5,697 nt of DNA from Holophagae bacterium. GTDB taxonomy: Bacteria; Acidobacteriota; Thermoanaerobaculia; Thermoanaerobaculales; Sulfomarinibacteraceae. Position numbers and translations under genes: made by a program. The notes beneath the pieces are model-generated. The model searched no databases and was not told the origin of the DNA. It was given only the letters and a program-made list of their open reading frames with translations. The DNA lies in the NCBI GenBank assembly GCA_030637505.1, contig DAOWGJ010000049.1:1-5697 (forward strand). Direction: 5' to 3'. Below are positions 1 to 5,562 of the stretch, one piece after another; the stretch's first letter is position 1, and each line of letters begins with the position of its first letter.

Positions 1-455
1 GCCCCGTCCCAGACCAACTGGAGAGGTCCCGGCCTCCCCAGGAGGGATACCAACTCCAGGTGAGTCGCCAGCCAAGCCCTCCGTTGTTCCAGATCCCTGG
101 AAATGGCTGCCGTTTCCTCTTTCAGCCGAACGACCTCGTTCCGGGACGAGGTCAACTCCAGTTCGACCTCCTCGACTCGGGCTTCTGCCAGGCCGACCTC
201 GGTCTGGAGTCTCTCCTGTTCCATTCGGGCCGATTGGGCCTCGCGTTCGATCGCGGCCAGCTTCTTCTCATACTGTTGAATTCGATCCCTTACGGCCAGG
301 AGCTGGCCATCGTCGGGCCGACGGTCTTCTGCCCAGCCCTGAAGGCCCATACCTGTCACCGCCAAGGCGAACGCCAGGATCACCAAAAATGCCCGAACGG
401 GGCGCCCAAAGGCGCCCCGCTGATCGATCAATGTCGGGAAACAGCCGGGAATCAC
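1..455 (-). CDS. EnvC/M23-like coiled-coil envelope protein, N-terminal part (partial)
   Basis: An open frame of 151 codons has no stop before the left window edge, so only the N-terminus is present. The proposed start is the GTG at 455-453, which overlaps the TGA of the upstream gene in a GTGA. An AAGAAGG sequence about ten bases upstream could serve as its ribosome site. An alternative is the in-frame TTG at 431-429. Residues about 20-42 form a basic-then-hydrophobic export signal (RAFLVILAFALAV, ending near GWA). Residues about 52-130 are charged and rich in Glu, Arg, Gln and Leu in a heptad-like coiled coil. Then comes RRAWLATHLELVSLLGRPG followed by PLQLVWD (126-150), which resembles the segment after the coiled coil in EnvC-type murein hydrolase activators (aligned around LyrlGr.g.lqLL). 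Family members usually carry a C-terminal LytM/M23 domain and act in the periplasm on peptidoglycan; that domain would lie outside the window. Another periplasmic coiled-coil protein is possible. Confidence 0.6.
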   Translation of the reverse strand, partial: MIPGCFPTLIDQRGAFGRPVRAFLVILAFALAVTGMGLQGWAEDRRPDDGQLLAVRDRIQQYEKKLAAIEREAQSARMEQERLQTEVGLAEARVEEVELELTSSRNEVVRLKEETAAISRDLEQRRAWLATHLELVSLLGRPGPLQLVWDG

Positions 456-1006
456 CCGCCCAGCACACCCTTCTTGAATTCATCAGTTGGCGGCGAGTCT
501 CCGACCCAGACATTGACCAGGGCTTCACCGAAATCGTCGCCCTCGATCGTACCCTTGGTGGCGCCATTGACGACGATCGTCGTTCCTTGACCGGGTACCA
601 GGGTCATCTCGACGACATCGCCGTCTTTCATATCATCAAAATAACTATTGAAGGTCATCACCCGAGCCTTGATTTCCCCGTAATGCCCCCAATTCGCCTC
701 GAAGCCCTCGATCCACGCAGAATCCATCTTCTTTTTCGTCGCTTTGCTGGTCAGGAAATGCATCACCATTTTCTTGGTCTGCTTGGAGTGCGCCGCATTT
801 TCGGCATTGGTCGTCGGATGTTCGAGATACAGTCCACCAACGTAGACCTTGACCCAGAGTTTCTTGCGCAACCCCATGCCGTTCAGCTTGACGGTGTCGC
901 TGCCGACCATGACCTCTTCGTCCATCTTGACCCCGGCCAGGCCGCCTGCCCACGCCGCCGGAACCACCAGAACCAAGGCAATCATCGTTATGAGGAATCT
1001 CTTCAT
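452..1006 (-). CDS. secreted chalcone-isomerase-like protein
   Basis: This is a 184-residue protein with a clear Sec signal peptide: MKRF, then a hydrophobic core to about residue 17, and AWA|G as the likely signal peptidase site after residue 20. The mature part matches the bacterial chalcone-isomerase-like fold family as I know it. It shows the hallmark LNGMGLRKKLWVKVYVGG at 41-58 followed by LYLE, a helical segment with MDSAWIEGFEANW (94-106), and the closing WVGDSPPTDEFKKGVLG (167-183). These bacterial members are exported and of mostly unknown function. They are thought to be fatty-acid-binding or structural relatives rather than flavonoid enzymes, so no reaction is claimed. The start at 1006 is chosen because GGAG lies six bases upstream and the signal peptide begins there; the frame stays open further upstream, but that extension is not protein-like. 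The gene overlaps the EnvC-like gene by four bases and so probably leads a two-gene operon. Family assignment is fairly sure, function is not. Confidence 0.85.
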   Translation of the reverse strand: MKRFLITMIALVLVVPAAWAGGLAGVKMDEEVMVGSDTVKLNGMGLRKKLWVKVYVGGLYLEHPTTNAENAAHSKQTKKMVMHFLTSKATKKKMDSAWIEGFEANWGHYGEIKARVMTFNSYFDDMKDGDVVEMTLVPGQGTTIVVNGATKGTIEGDDFGEALVNVWVGDSPPTDEFKKGVLGG

Positions 1007-1010
1007 CACA

Positions 1011-1016
1011 CTCTCC
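1011..1016 (-). promoter_or_regulatory. ribosome binding site that decides the start of the chalcone-isomerase-like gene
   Basis: Reading the minus strand, GGAGAG is followed by TGTG and then the ATG at 1006, so GGAG sits six bases before the start. The in-frame ATG at 1018 (MESV...) overlaps this site and lacks its own. The 1138 start would add 44 residues that hide the signal peptide. Confidence 0.7.
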
Positions 1017-1046
1017 ATCGTTATCGCTATTTCAAACACAGTCGTT

Positions 1047-1052
1047 ATTGTA
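1047..1052 (-). promoter_or_regulatory. possible -10 element for the minus-strand operon
   Basis: TACAAT on the minus strand matches the sigma-70 -10 consensus at five of six bases and would start a transcript about 35 bases before the gene's ATG. No good -35 hexamer is found 16-18 bases upstream. A second weak candidate lies further out: TTGAAT (1193-1188), 18 bases, TTTAAA (1169-1164). Neither is secure. Confidence 0.2.
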
Positions 1053-1231
1053 CCTGAGCGCCACCGACACCCGAGAGACGCAGAGTTCAGGAGGGTGGTG
1101 GCACGGAGCGATACCGAAGATGGCAACCGTATATGCAAAGCGAAAGACCTTAAAACTGGCCTCTTTAAATTGAATCGGGAACCACATATTCAAAGCCAAC
1201 ACAGGCTTCATGGTCTATCTCCCGTGTTTCC

Positions 1232-1257
1232 GTCTCTGCGTCTCTGCGCCTCTGCGT
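1232..1257. repeat. period-8 short tandem repeat (CTCTGCGT type)
   Basis: Three near-perfect copies of an eight-base unit run as GTCTCTGC, GTCTCTGC, GCCTCTGC and then a partial GT. The 12 bases at 1234-1245 are matched in inverted orientation by AGAGACGCAGAG at 1074-1085, so the region has two opposed patches about 150 bases apart. It lies in non-coding DNA between divergent genes. Such CTCTGCGT-type tracts look like dispersed intergenic repeats, but their copy number cannot be judged here. Confidence 0.75.
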
Positions 1258-1296
1258 TAATTTCTTCTTTTTGGAGCCCCCACCCCGACCTTCCGA

Positions 1297-1324
1297 AGTT
1301 TCCAGTTTCGAGTTTCTAGTTTCT
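1297..1324. repeat. period-7 short tandem repeat (AGTTTCN, four copies)
   Basis: Four consecutive seven-base units are visible: AGTTTCC, AGTTTCG, AGTTTCT and AGTTTCT, with only the seventh base varying. It sits 39 bases downstream of the period-8 patch and just before the C9 tract and promoter. No protein or RNA role is apparent. Confidence 0.75.
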
Positions 1325-1325
1325 G

Positions 1326-1334
1326 CCCCCCCCC
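1326..1334. repeat. C9 homopolymer tract beside the promoter
   Basis: Nine consecutive C bases end two bases upstream of the proposed -35 element at 1337. Homopolymers of this length are prone to slippage, but here a length change would alter only the sequence upstream of the promoter and not its -35/-10 spacing. Confidence 0.6.
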
Positions 1335-1336
1335 TC

Positions 1337-1365
1337 TTGCCAACGTGCGGCATTTGATGCAAAAT
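1337..1365 (+). promoter_or_regulatory. candidate sigma-70 promoter of the fatty-acid oxidation operon
   Basis: TTGCCA (1337-1342) matches the -35 consensus at five of six positions. After a 17-base spacer comes CAAAAT (1360-1365), which matches the -10 consensus at four of six. Transcription would start near 1372, inside the palindrome at 1364-1383, leaving a leader of about 275 bases. The pairing of a good -35, ideal spacing and an overlapping operator makes this the best promoter candidate in the region, though it is read by eye only. Confidence 0.45.
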
Positions 1366-1383
1366 GAATGAGTGTTCATTCAT
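1364..1383. promoter_or_regulatory. FadR-type (TetR-family) operator palindrome
   Basis: The 20 bases ATGAATGAGTGTTCATTCAT form a perfect inverted repeat of two eight-base arms around GTGT. The inner 18 bases have the pattern TGAATGA-N4-TCATTCA. From memory this is the pattern of the boxes bound by FadR of Bacillus subtilis, a TetR-family repressor released by long-chain acyl-CoA that controls the fadN-fadA-fadE operon. Here the palindrome overlaps the proposed -10 element and start point of an operon whose first gene is itself FadN-like, which fits direct repression. The repressor gene is not in the window. Binding by FadR is inferred, not shown. Confidence 0.65.
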
Positions 1384-1534
1384 CTCATCCTTCATGGACC
1401 TCAACCGAGTGTTCGCGAAGACCAGAAATCCACGCGGGCGCCATCCGGCGCCTTGACTCAAACCTGTGGTGGGCGATTCTGATGGATGAGATGTGCCAAG
1501 ATCTTGATGCGCTGGTACTTGAAGAAAACGCAGG

Positions 1535-1550
1535 CATACCCGCGTGTATG
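1535..1550. promoter_or_regulatory. imperfect 16-base palindrome in the operon leader
   Basis: CATACCCGCGTGTATG is symmetric at seven of its eight base pairs (CATAC/GTATG arms around a CGCG centre). It could be a second regulator site or a small hairpin. No known regulator is matched with confidence. Confidence 0.3.
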
Positions 1551-1634
1551 TCGAGGCTTTCTGAAATTGCCCAGGGCGCAAGAGATTGGTGCAGATCACC
1601 ATTGAGAATCGCTCACCATAGGTTAAATATCAAT

Positions 1635-1640
1635 GGGAGG
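1635..1640 (+). promoter_or_regulatory. ribosome binding site of the FadN-like gene, in a possible small hairpin loop
   Basis: GGGAGG stands seven bases before the ATG at 1648 and fixes that start. The flanking ATCAA (1629-1633) and TTGAT (1641-1645) can pair, which would display the site in a seven-base loop. The stem is short and AT-rich, so its effect is uncertain. Confidence 0.7.
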
Positions 1641-1647
1641 TTGATCC

Positions 1648-4074
1648 ATGAGTAGAGAAATCCGAAGGGCTGCAGTGCTGGGCGCCGGAGTCATGGGCTC
1701 CGGAATCGCGGCACATCTGGCCAACGCCGGAATTCCGGTGTTGCTGCTGGACATCGTGCCCCCGAAGTTCACTGAGGGAGACGCGAAGAAGGGGCTCAAG
1801 GAAGACGACCCCCGTTTTCGATCCAAGTTTGCCCTTGCGGGACTCGCGGGACTCAAGAAAAGCAAACCGGCCCAGTTGTACACCAGTCGGTTCCTGCCCC
1901 TGATCGAAACGGGGAACTTCGAGGACGACTGGCACAAACTGGCCGATTGCGACTGGATCGTCGAGGTTGTCGTCGAACGCCTGGACATTAAACAACAGGT
2001 CTTCGGCCGGGTCGAAGAGGTACGGAAACCCGGCTCAATCATCTCCTCGAATACTTCGGGGTTGTCGATCTCCGGCATGGTCGAGGGCCGATCGGACGAC
2101 TTCAAAAAGAACTTCCTGGTCACCCACTTCTTCAACCCTGTTCGCTACATGCGCCTTCTGGAGTTGGTCTCCGGTGACGAGACCTCCAAAGAAGTCATGG
2201 ATTTCTTCGCCGATTTCGGTCGTTTCCGCCTGGGCAAGGGCATCGTGTTCGGCAAAGACACGCCAAATTTCGTCGGCAACCGCATCGGCGTCTTCGGCAT
2301 CCAAACGACGATCACGGCAATGATGGACATGGAATATCAAGTTGACGAAGTCGATGCCATCACCGGGCCGGCAATGGGCCATCCAGGTTCAGCCTCTTTC
2401 GGCACCGTTGACCTGGTCGGCATCGACGTGATGGCCCATACGGTCAATACGATCGCCGAAGGGTGTCCGGACGATGAGAAGCTGGACATCTTCTCGATGC
2501 CACAATTCGTCAAGACGATGATCGAGAACGGGTCGTTGGGCCGCAAGACCCGCGACAAGGGCGGCTTTTTCAAGATTCAGAAGAATGCCGACGGCTCCAA
2601 GACCAAGCTGGTCATCGACTGGAAGACCGGCGAATACCGTGAGAAGCAGCGCCCGAACATTCCGTCCCTCGGCAGGGCCAAGAAGACTCACGACGTCAAG
2701 AAGCGGATCAAGGATCTGGTCGCAGCCGACGACCGCGGCGGGGCGCTGGCCTGGCGAATCCTCCGCGATACACTGGCCTATACTTCCAACCGTTTCGGAG
2801 AGATCTCCGATACCGTCGTCGATATCGACAACGCGCTGTGCTGGGGCTTCAACTGGGACCTTGGGCCGTTCGCGACCTGGGATGTTCTCGGAGTCCAAGC
2901 CGTAGTAGACCGCATGAAAACAGACGGCATCACACCTGCATCGTGGGTGCTGGAGATGCTTGAGGCCGGACACGAGACCTTCTACCTTGAAAGTGCCGAC
3001 GGCCGTCAGTACTGGGATCCCAAAACCAAGTCCTACCTCAAGGAGCCCAAGCCGGAGTCTTTCCTCGTTCTTCAAGACATCAAGCGCGATGACCAGAAGG
3101 TCATCTACGGCAACAAGAGCGCCTCGTTGGTGGACATCGGCGATGGTGTCGCCTGCGTTGAGTTCCACTCGGCCCTCCAGGCCAAGATGAACCCGATCGA
3201 CGACGACATCATGGATGTGATGTACAAGGCCCTCGAAATTGCCGAGAAGGACTTCAGCGGATTGGTGGTCCATCATCAAGGCGAGAACTTCAGTGCCGGC
3301 GCAAACCTCCTGGCGATGCTGGAGGGCGTCCAGGCCGGACAGTGGACCGTGATCGACGAAATGATCCAGCGGTTCCAGGGCATGACGATCGGCCAACGGC
3401 GAGCCAAGGTTCCGGTGGTCACCGCACCATTTGGCTATGCCTTCGGCGGAGGCTGCGAGCTGACGATGGGCGCCGATCGCGCCTGTGCCACGGCAGAGAC
3501 CTACATCGGTCTGGTCGAAGTCGGCGTCGGATTGATCCCGGCAGGCGGCGGGTGCCTCTACATGCTCGAGCGGGTGCTCGAGGGTATCGACACACCGGTC
3601 CTCTCCAACCTTCCATTCCTGCAGATCGCCTTCGAGAACATCGGCATGGCCAAGGTGGCCACCTCTGGTGAAGAAGCGAGAGATCGTAAATATTTGAAAC
3701 CGTGGGACGTGGTAGAGATCAACCGTGACAGGCAGCTCTACACCGCCAAGCAGATGGTCATCGGCATGGACAAGGTCGGCTACTTGCCACCCCGGCTTAA
3801 GACCTTCAAGCTGCCGGGGGCCGAGGGCCTGGCAACACTGAAGATGCTGCTTCACAACATGAAACTGACCCACTGGGTGTCGTCCCACGATGAATTGGTC
3901 GCCACCCACCTCGGGCGCATTCTCACCGGCGGAGACACGACAATCAACTCCCCCGTCACAGAGCAGGACATCCTGGATCTCGAGCGTGAGGCCTTCCTCT
4001 CGCTCCTGGGCGAACCCAAGACCCAGGACCGCATCAAATACATGCTCGTAAACAACAAGCCGCTGAGAAACTAG
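1648..4074 (+). CDS. fadN: FadN-type 3-hydroxyacyl-CoA dehydrogenase / enoyl-CoA hydratase
   Basis: This 808-residue cytoplasmic protein catalyses two steps of beta-oxidation: hydration of trans-2-enoyl-CoA and NAD-dependent oxidation of L-3-hydroxyacyl-CoA. The dehydrogenase comes first. It has a Rossmann motif GAGVMG (12-17) with the NAD-selecting Asp35, SSNTSG (133-138), and the THFFNP motif with catalytic His160, partnered by Glu172. Helical dehydrogenase domains follow at about 205-308 (TPNFVGNRIG) and 365-445. The crotonase domain follows at about 492-680, with an oxyanion-loop segment NFSAGANL (547-554), FGGGCEL holding Glu604, and VEVGVGLIP holding Glu624. Both hydratase glutamates are therefore kept, so both activities are expected. 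This order is the reverse of E. coli FadB/FadJ and matches B. subtilis FadN (about 789 residues), whose N-terminus is very similar (AAVLGxGVMGSGIAAHLAN). The start is fixed by GGGAGG seven bases upstream. The gene is followed after 13 bases by the thiolase, as in fadN-fadA operons. The 20-base palindrome upstream suggests FadR-type control. Confidence 0.95.
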   Translation: MSREIRRAAVLGAGVMGSGIAAHLANAGIPVLLLDIVPPKFTEGDAKKGLKEDDPRFRSKFALAGLAGLKKSKPAQLYTSRFLPLIETGNFEDDWHKLADCDWIVEVVVERLDIKQQVFGRVEEVRKPGSIISSNTSGLSISGMVEGRSDDFKKNFLVTHFFNPVRYMRLLELVSGDETSKEVMDFFADFGRFRLGKGIVFGKDTPNFVGNRIGVFGIQTTITAMMDMEYQVDEVDAITGPAMGHPGSASFGTVDLVGIDVMAHTVNTIAEGCPDDEKLDIFSMPQFVKTMIENGSLGRKTRDKGGFFKIQKNADGSKTKLVIDWKTGEYREKQRPNIPSLGRAKKTHDVKKRIKDLVAADDRGGALAWRILRDTLAYTSNRFGEISDTVVDIDNALCWGFNWDLGPFATWDVLGVQAVVDRMKTDGITPASWVLEMLEAGHETFYLESADGRQYWDPKTKSYLKEPKPESFLVLQDIKRDDQKVIYGNKSASLVDIGDGVACVEFHSALQAKMNPIDDDIMDVMYKALEIAEKDFSGLVVHHQGENFSAGANLLAMLEGVQAGQWTVIDEMIQRFQGMTIGQRRAKVPVVTAPFGYAFGGGCELTMGADRACATAETYIGLVEVGVGLIPAGGGCLYMLERVLEGIDTPVLSNLPFLQIAFENIGMAKVATSGEEARDRKYLKPWDVVEINRDRQLYTAKQMVIGMDKVGYLPPRLKTFKLPGAEGLATLKMLLHNMKLTHWVSSHDELVATHLGRILTGGDTTINSPVTEQDILDLEREAFLSLLGEPKTQDRIKYMLVNNKPLRN

Positions 4075-4087
4075 GAAGGAGAACACG

Positions 4088-5251
4088 ATGCGAGAAGCCG
4101 TCATCGTTTCTATGGCCCGCACGCCGGTTGGGCGGGCAAAAAAAGGAAGTCTCAAAGACACTCGCCCCGAGTTCTTCGCCGCGCGAATGCTCGAGGCACT
4201 GATGGACCGAACGCCCGGCCTCAATAAGGAAGAGGTCGACGACATTATCTTCGGTTGCGCCATGCCCGAGGGCGAACAGGGCATGAACATCGCCCGGATG
4301 ATCGCCTTCTCGGCCGGGTTCCCGGTCGAGGTCACGGCGATGACCGTCAATCGCTTCTGCTGCTCCGGTTCGCAGACAATCGCTCTGGCCGCCGACAGCA
4401 TTCGTGCAGGCAGCCAGGACATCGTCATCGCCGGAGGCGTGGAGAGCATGTCCCTGGTCGCCATGGGCGGCAACAAGTTGATCGCCGACCCGCACCTGAT
4501 GGAGTCGATGCCCAACGCCTACGCCGGCATGGGCACAACGGCCGAGCAGGTGGCCAACAGATTCAAGATCACCCGGGAAATGCAGGACGAGTTTGCCGTC
4601 AACTCCAACAAGAAGGCCGCGGCAGCGATTGCCTCAGGCAAGTTCAAGGATGAAATCGTCCCGATCCAGGTCCGCACCCTCAACAACGGGAACTGGAAGG
4701 AATTCACCTTCGACACCGACGAGGGTCCACGTGGCGATTCGACCGTCGAGGGTCTCGGAAAACTGAGGCCGGTCTTCGACCCCAGGGGTTCGGTGACAGC
4801 CGGCAACGCCTCTCAGATCAACGACGGCGCTGCGGCGGTGGTCATTATGGGTGACGACATCGCCAAGGAACGCGGCCTCGAACCGATCGCCTATGTCCGT
4901 GAGTGGGCCGTAGGCGGCGTCGACCCCGACATCATGGGCATCGGCCCCGTGGTCGCCGTTCCCAAGGTCCTCAAGAAGGCCGGCCTGTCCCTTGATGATA
5001 TCGATCTGATCGAGATCAACGAGGCCTTCGCCAGCCAGTCGATCTACTGCGTCAACGAACTGGGACTGGACCCGGAGAAGACCAATGTCAACGGCGGCGC
5101 CATCGCCACCGGCCACCCCCTCGGGGCCACCGGTGCGATTCTGACCGTCAAGATCCTCGGGGAGATGAAACGCCGAGACCTCAAACGAGGCATGGTCACC
5201 ATGTGCATTGGTGGCGGCATGGGCTTCGCCTATATTCTCGAACGACCCTGA
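4088..5251 (+). CDS. fadA: acetyl-CoA C-acyltransferase (3-ketoacyl-CoA thiolase)
   Basis: This 387-residue thiolase has the normal length for degradative FadA enzymes (387-391). It cleaves 3-ketoacyl-CoA with CoA to acetyl-CoA and a shortened acyl-CoA in the cytoplasm. All catalytic landmarks are present: the acyl-accepting Cys91 in VNRFCCSGSQ, NEAF (311-314), the general-base region GHPLGATGA with His343, and Cys373 in TMCIGGGMG near the C-terminus. The start is the ATG with AAGGAG six bases upstream, just 13 bases after the TAG of the dehydrogenase/hydratase gene, so the two are surely co-transcribed. FadN/FadB-type proteins and FadA commonly cooperate or form a complex, which is inferred here from adjacency. 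The doubled Cys in NRFCC is a small variant of the more usual NRFCxSG. An acetoacetyl-CoA thiolase role is possible but less likely given the partner. A strong terminator follows 17 bases after the stop, so no acyl-CoA dehydrogenase follows, unlike in Bacillus fadNAE. Confidence 0.95.
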   Translation: MREAVIVSMARTPVGRAKKGSLKDTRPEFFAARMLEALMDRTPGLNKEEVDDIIFGCAMPEGEQGMNIARMIAFSAGFPVEVTAMTVNRFCCSGSQTIALAADSIRAGSQDIVIAGGVESMSLVAMGGNKLIADPHLMESMPNAYAGMGTTAEQVANRFKITREMQDEFAVNSNKKAAAAIASGKFKDEIVPIQVRTLNNGNWKEFTFDTDEGPRGDSTVEGLGKLRPVFDPRGSVTAGNASQINDGAAAVVIMGDDIAKERGLEPIAYVREWAVGGVDPDIMGIGPVVAVPKVLKKAGLSLDDIDLIEINEAFASQSIYCVNELGLDPEKTNVNGGAIATGHPLGATGAILTVKILGEMKRRDLKRGMVTMCIGGGMGFAYILERP

Positions 5252-5268
5252 GCGAGCCAAATGACCAG

Positions 5269-5296
5269 AAAACCCGGCCGGAAGGCCGGGTTTTTT
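5269..5296 (+). terminator. intrinsic terminator of the fadN-fadA operon
   Basis: CCCGGCC (5273-5279), loop GGAA, and GGCCGGG (5284-5290) make a perfect seven-pair GC stem, followed by six T. AAAA (5269-5272) precedes the stem and can extend it against the T run, so it could also work, less strongly, from the opposite direction. Confidence 0.95.
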
Positions 5297-5335
5297 GTCA
5301 ATCCGCTCTTAGATCATCAGGGCGTGTCCCCTGCT

Positions 5336-5396
5336 CCACGGTTCCCGCTTCGCGGGACCGAGCCTCACGGCTCGGCAACCCTTCGGGTTGGCGTGG
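5336..5396. other. four-way-junction structured element of unknown function
   Basis: Three perfect hairpins stand almost back to back: CCCGC-TTC-GCGGG (5344-5356, extendable by T5343-A5357), CCGAGCC-TCAC-GGCTCGG (5358-5375) and CAACCC-TTC-GGGTTG (5376-5390). They are enclosed by CCACG (5336-5340) and CGTGG (5392-5396). Together they can form a cloverleaf-like four-way junction with almost no unpaired linker, followed by TTTT. It is not a tRNA: there is no anticodon arm or T-loop pattern. It may be a structured repeat of the REP/BIME sort, a small RNA or a 3' processing element. The sequence alone does not decide. Confidence 0.6.
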
Positions 5397-5402
5397 TTTT
5401 CC

Positions 5403-5562
5403 AGTGTACTGCGTCTGAAGTCTCTACCACCTCTTGGCGGCCCTCCACCCCGGTGGCTGCGTTGCTCCTCCTTGAAGTAGTCAAACTACGACTGCGTCGT
5501 CGCGTCTTGCCACCGACGCGGATAAGCGCAAACTGATGGAAGGAAAGCAGACGCAGTACACT
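5403..5562. repeat. 160-base repeat unit with 15-base terminal inverted repeats, copy 1
   Basis: The unit begins with AGTGTACTGCGTCTG (5403-5417) and ends with its exact reverse complement CAGACGCAGTACACT (5548-5562). Inside, CGGTGGC (5451-5457) pairs with GCCACCG (5509-5515), and within that loop GTAGT-CAA-ACTAC (5477-5489) forms a hairpin, so the whole unit can fold as one long interrupted stem. It has no open frame with a protein-like pattern or ribosome site. The form fits a non-autonomous element (MITE-like) or a structured intergenic repeat. No clear target-site duplication is visible at its left edge, so mobility is inferred only from the inverted ends. Confidence 0.7.

Larger units (their letters stand above)
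1007..1647. other. divergent intergenic region without a supported gene
   Basis: This stretch separates the minus-strand pair from the plus-strand fatty-acid oxidation operon. It holds the period-8 and period-7 short repeats, the C9 tract, the promoter/operator pair at 1337-1383 and two palindromes (1437-1452, GGCGCC-ATCC-GGCGCC; and 1535-1550). A 10-base inverted pair, CATCTCATCC (1381-1390) and GGATGAGATG (1484-1493), spans the early leader. A second weak promoter-like pair is TTGACT (1453-1458), 16 bases, GATTCT (1475-1480). Frames open across the region (for example 1368-1655 plus) have no ribosome site, no GC-rich third positions and no recognisable protein pattern, so I do not call them genes. 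If transcription starts near 1372, the operon has a leader of about 275 bases with no recognised riboswitch. Confidence 0.7.

Noticed and set aside
60..590. Plus-strand frames across 60-1319 opposite the minus-strand pair
   Set aside because: They are shadows of the EnvC-like and chalcone-isomerase-like genes; low-complexity translations without ribosome sites or domains.
1192..1207. AAGCC-AACACA-GGCTT as a possible terminator
   Set aside because: The stem is only five pairs and is not followed by a proper T run on either strand.
1368..1655. 95-codon plus-strand frame ending inside the fadN start
   Set aside because: It has no ribosome site, starts inside the operator palindrome, has mixed third-position composition unlike its neighbours, and shows no protein pattern. 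A small leader protein cannot be formally excluded.
2389..4515. 708-codon open frame on the minus strand opposite fadN and the start of fadA
   Set aside because: It is antisense to two genes with complete catalytic motifs, spans their junction, and its translation has no recognisable domain. Long antisense frames are common opposite GC-rich genes.
5336..5396. tRNA gene
   Set aside because: The cloverleaf shape is suggestive, but stem lengths, loop sizes and the absence of TTCRA and anticodon-loop patterns rule it out.
5203..5536. Plus-strand frames of 71 and 91 codons running through the terminator and repeats
   Set aside because: They read through the terminator hairpin, the four-way junction and the inverted repeats, so their sequence is explained by structure and not by coding.
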